Shown one piece after another: positions 56,982 to 64,000 of a stretch of 64,000 bases of DNA. Both the position numbers and the translations under genes were made by a program. Each line of letters opens with the position of its first letter. Position 1 is the stretch's first letter. Origin of the DNA: Pholiota molesta (taxonomy: Eukaryota; Basidiomycota; Agaricomycetes; Agaricales; Strophariaceae); contig JACGCK010000140.1 of NCBI GenBank assembly GCA_014925825.1, positions 1 through 64,000 on the forward strand, in the 5' to 3' direction. Under the pieces are notes generated by a model, which worked only from the letters and a program-made list of their open reading frames with translations, searched no databases and had not been told where the DNA came from.

Positions 56982-59900
56982 GAGGAGACAAGCTAGGATC
57001 AAGAGAACGAGCTGATATCACTGTGATTTTGCCACCATTATTGAAGTTTGTATTATATCCTGGTCGTCCTGAACAATTCCAGAGGCTCATAGCAGAGTGA
57101 AAAAAAAAATCAAAGAGTCGAAAAAAGCTGGAAGATCGACATTTTCCACCTTCATAAAATGAGTTCATCTTGTCAAAGCAGGCACATCCCATAATACAGC
57201 GGCAATTACACCTCCCGGTGCTCACACAGAAATTATTCCGTGGAAAAATTCTAGCCCAAGATTGTATGGCTTGACATCTGATTCAGATAGAGCAGGATAA
57301 AGGGAGATGGCTTGTCAATATCAATGGGCACCAGACAAGTGGTTGCAGCCTTCTGATGAAGGCGAGCAATTTTGATGACTGTCGTAGTGGCGTCGTAAAC
57401 GGGGCAAAGGGAGCTCGGGATTACACCACTAAAGACTCCTTGAGATAAGTCATTGCTATTGGATGGACTCCGGCGGTGGACGTAAAGAGCTTTAGGCTGC
57501 TGTAGGTTGTTACTAAAGATGTCCTCAGCAGTTTGGGAAACCAAGTATTTATCATTTCACAACAAGTAGTTCTTCAGAGGCAATCGACTCTTGGTCAAGC
57601 TGAGACTGCGGATATGACTGGCGCCCTCTCTATTATGGCAAAAGACCGAAGGCACCATGGTCGCGCACTGGTCGCGCATCATATGTAAAAGTTTACATGA
57701 CATGCAGGGGCAGCCAAAGATTGTGTTTCAGGGTTGGCCACATGAGATGCAGATAACACATATGTGTGTCGGCATCTGTCCCAGCGCCCATTTGGGATTG
57801 GAAATCTGCCACTAGTTGGAGATGTCGACCGTGATTTGGAGCGTTCGCCGATGGAGAATGCCTTTCCTGGTGCATACCAATTAATTATAGATACAATAGC
57901 GAAACTGTAAGATCTTCATAGAAAGCTATCGACCGTACTTAGAATTAACATTGAATTAAATTTTAACACCGGTATTCTTGAGTCTGTACTGTCAATGTTA
58001 TCATCATTTGACTCACTTAATATCAAGAAAAATAAAATTCCAATATGAATGACTCACTTTGTATATCGTTGATTCATGATTTCCCAAGGTCAATACAAAG
58101 TGGCATAGAACATCATGGAAGTTACTTTGGACAGACAGCATTTCCTATGGAAGCGTAGTAAAAACGGCGGGTTTAGCACACCCATGAATCATTCAAAGGA
58201 CAGCGTGAGCGACGTATGGCGAAGTCGGAGACATTTGATATATGAAAATACCGTAGACAACAACAATGGGACTCTGAATCATTCGGCGGATTATAGCATG
58301 ATTGATTTCAGGGAAAAGCGCACTTGTCCGATGTTAAACCAAGCTCGTTAGATGCTCCTTGGGATTAGAAGCGATTCCTTGGGGCTAGAGCATCACAGAA
58401 AGATCTAAGACCTTCCTCTAACAGAGGACAGACGGGTGGATATACGACAAGTTTAAGTCAAGGTGTTAACACGAATCGAGGACTAAGATCTTCGCAATGC
58501 GCAGAGAACATGCCAAATAGTAGCAGCGACAGACAAAGCCCCACGGACTTCAGAGAAACACAGAGGTAGTAATTCGTGGATATCTAGTCCCCATTCTAGC
58601 GGGTAGCCTCTGCGTATGATGGACACAAAGCCAGTGCGACTTCGCCATCTTGCGTGCTTTTCGGAGCGAGAAATGCTGGTGCCAGAAGATGCGATATTAG
58701 CTAGATAACTTGGAAACTATGCCAGGAAGCGTTGACTGCATGAAGAGACCAGTCAAGTTGGACAAAAGGACTCGGGGTCAGGGATTTTGCTGAGCTTCTT
58801 CGGCAGAGAACGGCCTACCTCTGATTGGTCATGATTTCGTGACGCTGCGCTTAGGCCTCGGAGGTTCAACAGGTTGCAGGACATTGCACAAAAATCATTG
58901 AAGGACACATTGCACAAAAATCCTTTGGATATTATATCTGGTTAGCTAAGTCTTACTGGATAATCTCATTTCCGATTTTATGAAGCTGGCTTCGCAGAAA
59001 TACCTCCTTACAGGCTGTTGTTCGTCGAGAACGCCTGTTTAGGATAGTACACTTCCTTTTCCGGCTGAACATCAAACGATCATCCAAACTACGCCTTTGA
59101 TGCACAGTACAAGAAGATTCTATTGACGTGCCAGCTGGTAATAAAAGCTTTCTGGGACCTTGGTAAAATTTCTTATTAAATTTTCAACAAAATAACCGAT
59201 CTAGAAATTTATGACGATCCTTCACTTGCAAAGGGAGTATAAGTTGAGGATAAACACTACTGCTTCATGACATACGGGGCTTGCACGGAGCCGCCGCATA
59301 CCGTTACACCTACTAGTAAGATTCAAGTGTCGGCATCGTATAATATATTCCGTATGTCAACGAACGCAAAGGTTCTGCTTTACCCTGGATTCTGAAATTG
59401 AGCACTGGAGCGACTCCGCTAATTTGACGGCTCATTCACAGGATGCTTTTAGATCCTGGAACGTACCACAAGTAACTGCAAGTAACAAGCTATAGTTCCT
59501 TTATATGTATGAGACATTTGACGTTTGCCTGCTTACCTTTTTCTCCTCCAATGATAGCACTCGAGTTCCTGATACATGGGCAAAATTTCAGTCATGGCGA
59601 TCAATGGCTTTGAACGTGATATACAGACACTATCCTGTAGGCTAGATCATATGTGTCTAGTACATTGGCTCCATGTCAGCAAATTCTCACTAATAATATT
59701 GACAACCAAATGACTTCCGTGAGTGTGTACAGAAAATCGCTTTCTCTGACTCGTACATGTCTGGTGTGGCTTTATGGTGTGAACAACATCCAGAACACCC
59801 ATAAACCATTTATCCCGAAAGGGCATGAATTTGAAGCCATGCCGACTCTACTTACTCGCGGAACGACGCGGCCACAGTGCGGCAGGCAGTGCACAATGGG

Positions 59901-61161
59901 CTTTCTGACTCGAAGACTTGGGAGGCATCAACACACCAATATTGATCAAAACAGCCGGGCAGGTGTTTATGCATCCAGACACGCGTTGTGGCAATATATA
60001 TAAGCTTGCTTCCCCTCTTCAAGCTCTTTCGATTGTGCTCCTTCCCTCCCCGTGCTTTGCGTCAGATACGAACCTCTACGGGACTCTCTCCGCGCTTTTA
60101 TATATTTCTAAACCAAGGGCAACACAGATACTTACGCGTTAGACGCGTCAATCCCGTCCGTGTGAATTCGCGTCGTCGCGACGCATTGTGTGCGATACGG
60201 TGAGCGGTCCATTGTTCTCTCCATAATACAGATGCGAAGCAATACAGGTTCGCCAATGTAATAGGATGATAGTCCAATAGGACCAAATCAGCATTCCGAG
60301 CTCGGGCAAGAGCTGCTCCTAAGCTCAAGTCAGAAACTGTCGCTGTATCGTCTGGGTTCTGCATACATCCGCGCCATCCGCGTCTTTCCAGATCGTTTAA
60401 TGCAGGCTCGTTTGCATTCGATAACCAGCCGGAATGGAAGTCTGAAATCTGAATGTGTAATTGAGCTCGAACGAAGCTATAATCGCAATGCTTATCTACT
60501 TCGAAGCGCGACAACTCACCATGACTCGTATATGTGATCAGGGGCTGAATTTCGATCGACAACACTAGACAACGTTTGCAATCAGGAATATTGTCCGGAA
60601 GATACAGCTAGCGTCCAAATTTTCAAATTGACGTCGTCCACTCAGCACTGGCAAGCAAGCCTTTGTGTACAGCGTCCCTTTGAAAATGGTTGCTAACTGG
60701 AGATAGGACAAAAATTGAGTATCACTAGGCACTCTCAAGCAGCTTTGCCAGACACCTTGTATTTTTTCCAAAGGTTTCCAGGAGTACTCAGGACACCGAG
60801 TCAAAGGGCCGGTTGTCGAAAGAACAATGCCACTCTTTGCTTGAAGGTAACCAGTCGGTCCAAGCATTGTTCACTGTGTCTGTACCGTACGGTGTAGCAT
60901 GCTTGATCCTCGTTTCTAGGGAGCTGGGAAGACTTTCATGACCCATGGGAGCATACGACGGTATTTTCAGGCGCTGGATTCAAGCTGGATTGGGCGAGGG
61001 CATTGTTCACATTACCAAAAGCGGCGACGGCTGCAGCACCTGGGCATAACAAGACCAAACGCCATTATTCCCAAAGGAACGATCCTCTGAATTGCGACTC
61101 CCTCAAAGAGCCCGTCATCGCTCTTCATTCGCTAGCCCATTTTCTTCCTTTTCTACTAGTT
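56982..61161. other. 4.2 kb gene-poor, decayed sequence
   Basis: Small frames include 57251-57544 minus (MVSQTAEDIFSNNLQQPKAL), 58115-58351 plus, 60098-60565 minus (WLSNANEPALNDLERRGWRG, ATVSDLSLGAALARARNADL) and 60565-60867 minus. The 155-codon frame at 60098-60565 is the most protein-like. It has an in-frame GTGAGT donor at its start, so it may be part of a dead or unrecognised gene. A 16-nt direct repeat ACATTGCACAAAAATC occurs at 58881 and 58907. No transposase or reverse transcriptase can be identified. Confidence 0.4.
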
Positions 61162-62800
61162 ATGCCTCACTTTTTAATGAAACAGAGCGGGAATGTACCA
61201 CCTCTCTTCCGTCTTCCCGACGAAATCCTCGAAGAGATCGTCTCTGAGCTCGATCAGCACAGCGACTTGGTAGCTTTCGCTCTGGCTTCGCGATATGTGC
61301 CGCCTTGGTCATTCCTCACCATACCCAGTACCGGATACTGCGGGTGCGGCATACGCTACCGGATATGTGGGCTCACCTCGCTAGACGGTCAGATCTAGCA
61401 CGCAACATACGAGAGGTCCATATTTGCGAACGATCAAACATATGGGCCGCCGATCACTACCCCACCACTCTCATTGACAAGAGCCTTGATCGAGCGCTTA
61501 CAAACGCAGAGGAGAGCGTCAGGATACGCAACATCTGCCATGCGCTCAGTCATATGCATCTCCTTCACACCTTTACCTGGTCATGGGAGGATGTCCGTGG
61601 ACAAGACCGGCCGACATCCCATCCTGCTCATGAGAACGCTATCTTGACTGTTATTTCTCAACGGACGCAATTGCAACATATTGGTCTACATGGAAAGTTT
61701 GCTTTGCACGCTCTCAACTCTATTAGGGATCCCGATAGCTTGATGTACCCTGTAAGTATGACTCTCATATTTGTGTTGGCCCTCTTTTCATTCTATTTCC
61801 TAGGTTTGGAGCCTCGCAAACTTGAAGTCCTTATCACTGAGAGGTGAATCCTGGGCTAAATTCGGCAACTCGAAGCACTTGTATCAGCTCTTAGTGAAGT
61901 GCCCTAACTTAGAGGTATGTCATATTCATCACTGTGGTCTTTTGCTGTAGCTAATAATCATATGTAGTCTCTTGAAGTGCCCATGGAATTTATCACCTTC
62001 CAGAATGCCGTTTTCCACAGCTGAAGAAAGTCAAGCTGCAGTTGCAAGCCGGCATAGGGAATACGGGGATTGATCGCTCTCGCAGTCTATTTCTGGAAAA
62101 TCATCCCACTATCGAGCAACTTTTCTGGACGCCCATTGGAGTTCCTTTCATTGCTCCAGATACCTTGCCTAATCTCAAGTCTGTTCATACCAACGCGGCT
62201 TTCATCACAGCTCTTGAACATGCGGATTCTGGTGAACAGGCGATCGGCCTAATGTCACCTCCGTCGACTCCAGTCACAAGCGTCACTCCGGTCTCCAATG
62301 AACCCGTCTCTCCACCTCCAGTGCTAGTCCGACACATTGAAAACCTAAACATGGGCGGCTTATCCTGCGATCCTCTCCTATTCTCAAGGGTCATTCATCC
62401 AGAGAGCTTACGAAGACTCCAAATCAATTGCTTGGAGAGTCCGTCAACTCTTCGTGAAATTGCTGAGCGCTACCCAAATATTGAATGCTTGTCCCTGTTT
62501 CATTCCCAGTACTATGATCTTGATATTTATGCCATGGACGACTGGCTTGACCTCCTACCTCGATTCAAGAAACTCCAAATTTTCCGAGGACTGGGTCTCT
62601 GGCGGTCTTCATATAATAATCGGGACAAGATGCATCAGTGCATTCTCAACTTGGTCCAAACTTGTCCAAACCTTCGCGTGCTGGACCGCATAGACAAGTA
62701 TAACGGACTCGATGAGCACAAGGAGATTGTCATTACGCGTGACGGTGACCACATCAACTATAGTGTTCAGAAGAAGCCATCGAGGTGCGCGATATCCTAA
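61162..62800 (+). CDS. F-box / leucine-rich-repeat-like protein, two one-base frame breaks
   Basis: Exons 61162-61751, about 61813-61914 and 61969-62800. The F-box is LFRLPDEILEEIVSELDQHS then DLVAFALASR (about residues 14-43). It is followed by VIPHHTQYRILRVRHTLP, LARNIREVHICERSN, and LRR-like segments (LQHIGLHGKFALHALNSI, LANLKSLSLRG, LYQLLVKCPNLESLEVPMEF, PQLKKVKLQLQA, LRRLQINCLESPS, PNIECLSLFHSQ). Such proteins are substrate receptors of SCF ubiquitin ligases, hugely expanded in mushrooms. Frame breaks: after LASR near 61293-61296, and after PMEF near 61988-61992, where GAATTTATCACC reads in frame only if one C is added. It is either a decaying paralog or affected by sequence errors. An ATG further upstream (61003) is in frame but less likely. 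Confidence 0.72.
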
Positions 62801-64000
62801 GAAGCACATTTGAAAGCAACTGACCTTCTTGCATAGAAATCCTTTCGACATTATGAATGGGCTATTTGACTAGCTCCCCAGACTATTCCTCCGATCATTT
62901 GGTCCTTCGCTTTCTACACACAACTATCTCTATCTCTATCCCACATGGTTCATCAACCATCTACGCACCTAATGATTTACGATTCCCGACACTTCCTACT
63001 ATCCCATAGTCCACCCTGAGGTGGCGTTGCGGAAACCCCGCAGCACGTTTTTCGTCTTTCATGTCGGAGGTGGCTTTTAGTAAGGCCTTGCCCCAGCCAC
63101 TTTCCCTTTCCTTGCATCGAGATTCGACCTCGCTCCTAATGAGGGACCTGTACACTCTTGTACTCTGATTTACACTGGTATGTATATGATATGGATTGGT
63201 TCGCCTCCGGGTGAAGCTGGCGCCCCCCTTTGATTTGGGGGTGCTTGTTTTATTTACCTATTAATGAGGCAGTAAATACTTGACTTCGCTATCGTGCTAT
63301 TGCTATCACAAATGCTTTGCCAATTACTACATCATGATTTCGAACACAGGCCTGAAGACCCTGCGGTGATGTTGTTAACCATCAAGAAGCGTACCAGCTC
63401 GAAAAACTAGTGCCTTGATTACTATCCACTTTGACTGCGAGGGTTTTGTTCGAATGCAGAGGGCTCTTTGAACTTCCTTATTGAAGTTGACGGGCCCAGA
63501 TGTGGCGCTCCTGAGGGGTGAAGCTCGACAACGCCAACATACCGTCTCGGAGGGTCTCCTGATGCCCACCATTAGCCGCAATACGCTCCTTTTGTGGTTG
63601 AGTCAGTCCACTGCACGCTAAGGACCCTGGAATGACGCTGAATGAGTAACACTTGCTCTTCCTACCCCATTTCTGCATTCTGTGCTGCCGATTTGGTTAG
63701 CACCCGCCTCCGCTATTCGCTTGTCTTTGATTTTCTGCTGGCACAAGTCTGCGGAGGTACTTACTTATGTGCATTCTCCAAATCTCTAGCCTCTAAGCCT
63801 CGAGGCATGGTTCAGAGAAGATTGGAAGGATGATTACCGAGAGCCATGATTTGGGATGATATCAGAAGGCTGTATCGACTGGAAACTCGCTGGAAACAAA
63901 CTTTGAAATCCTTTGCCTTTGACTTTGTCTTTTATCTTTTACCGAATGATTTTGGAATGATTGGCTTATCATTTTTATGCAAAGGATAGGTCCACACTGG
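62801..64000. other. 3' flank of the F-box gene, no further gene seen
   Basis: Short frames only (up to 68 codons). A hairpin GCGCCCCCC...GGGGGTGC sits at about 63221-63243. The last 150 nt show no gene start. Confidence 0.4.

Noticed and set aside
58770..59330. Possible transposase or reverse-transcriptase remnant
   Set aside because: Conceptual frames are short and broken, and no catalytic motif could be recognised on either strand.
63221..63243. GC hairpin followed by T-rich sequence, terminator-like
   Set aside because: Intrinsic terminators of this kind are not used by RNA polymerase II; it lies more than 400 nt after the F-box stop.

Overview
The window looks like a piece of a filamentous basidiomycete genome, most likely an Agaricomycete wood or litter decayer. 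Genes are compact and broken by many 45-80 nt GT-AG introns. The contents include CBM1-linked GH5 mannanases, a secreted ricin-B/CBM13-type lectin, a secreted sedolisin, a SPT5-like short paralog and an F-box/leucine-rich protein of the type expanded in mushrooms. No rRNA, tRNA, CRISPR array or bacterial-type operon is visible. All gene models are hand-spliced from the DNA; every exon chain given was checked for phase.

Layout, left to right. 0-3 kb: the N-terminus of a low-complexity protein running off the left edge (-), a hypothetical ORF (-) and a secreted two-trefoil ricin-B-type lectin (-). 4.8-7.2 kb: SPT5-like NGN/KOW protein (+). 8.1-10.5 kb: tandem pair of secreted PEBP-family proteins (-), duplicated with their promoters. 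12.7-17.9 kb: tandem pair of CBM1-GH5 endo-mannanases (+) with 11 identical intron positions. 18.2-21.4 kb: thymidylate kinase and an Sds3-like Sin3/HDAC subunit (both -). 22-24.1 kb: membrane-anchored beta-lactamase-fold serine hydrolase (+). 24.7-25.8 kb: DUF6593-like gene with an internal stop (+). 27.1-29.5 kb: sedolisin (+). 29.5-32.6 kb: no convincing gene. 32.6-40.3 kb: a dense block of mostly housekeeping genes: an acidic protein (+), exosome RRP4 (-), a small conserved-looking protein (-), a micro-ORF (+), RBM8A/Y14 (+) and HP1 (+). 40.3-46.6 kb: a 6 kb AT-rich gene-free stretch. 46.6-53.2 kb: GC-rich block with a membrane-anchored coiled-coil protein (-), a small basic protein (+) and a 973-residue disordered phosphosite-repeat protein (+). 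54.7-57.0 kb: a probable non-autonomous TIR element. 57-61 kb: decayed sequence. 61.2-62.8 kb: F-box protein (+).

Functionally there are two themes. One is secretion for plant-biomass and protein degradation (mannanases, lectin, sedolisin, PEBP pair). The other is core nuclear machinery (SPT5-like, Sds3-like, RRP4, Y14, HP1). Genes are independent transcription units, with several TATA boxes 50-90 nt upstream of the ATG in the secreted-protein genes.

A caution runs through the window. At least seven places in otherwise intact genes need a one-base correction to keep the protein in frame, including in the essential-type gene RRP4. This pattern suggests uncorrected indels in the assembly, although real gene decay cannot be excluded for the SPT5-like and F-box genes.
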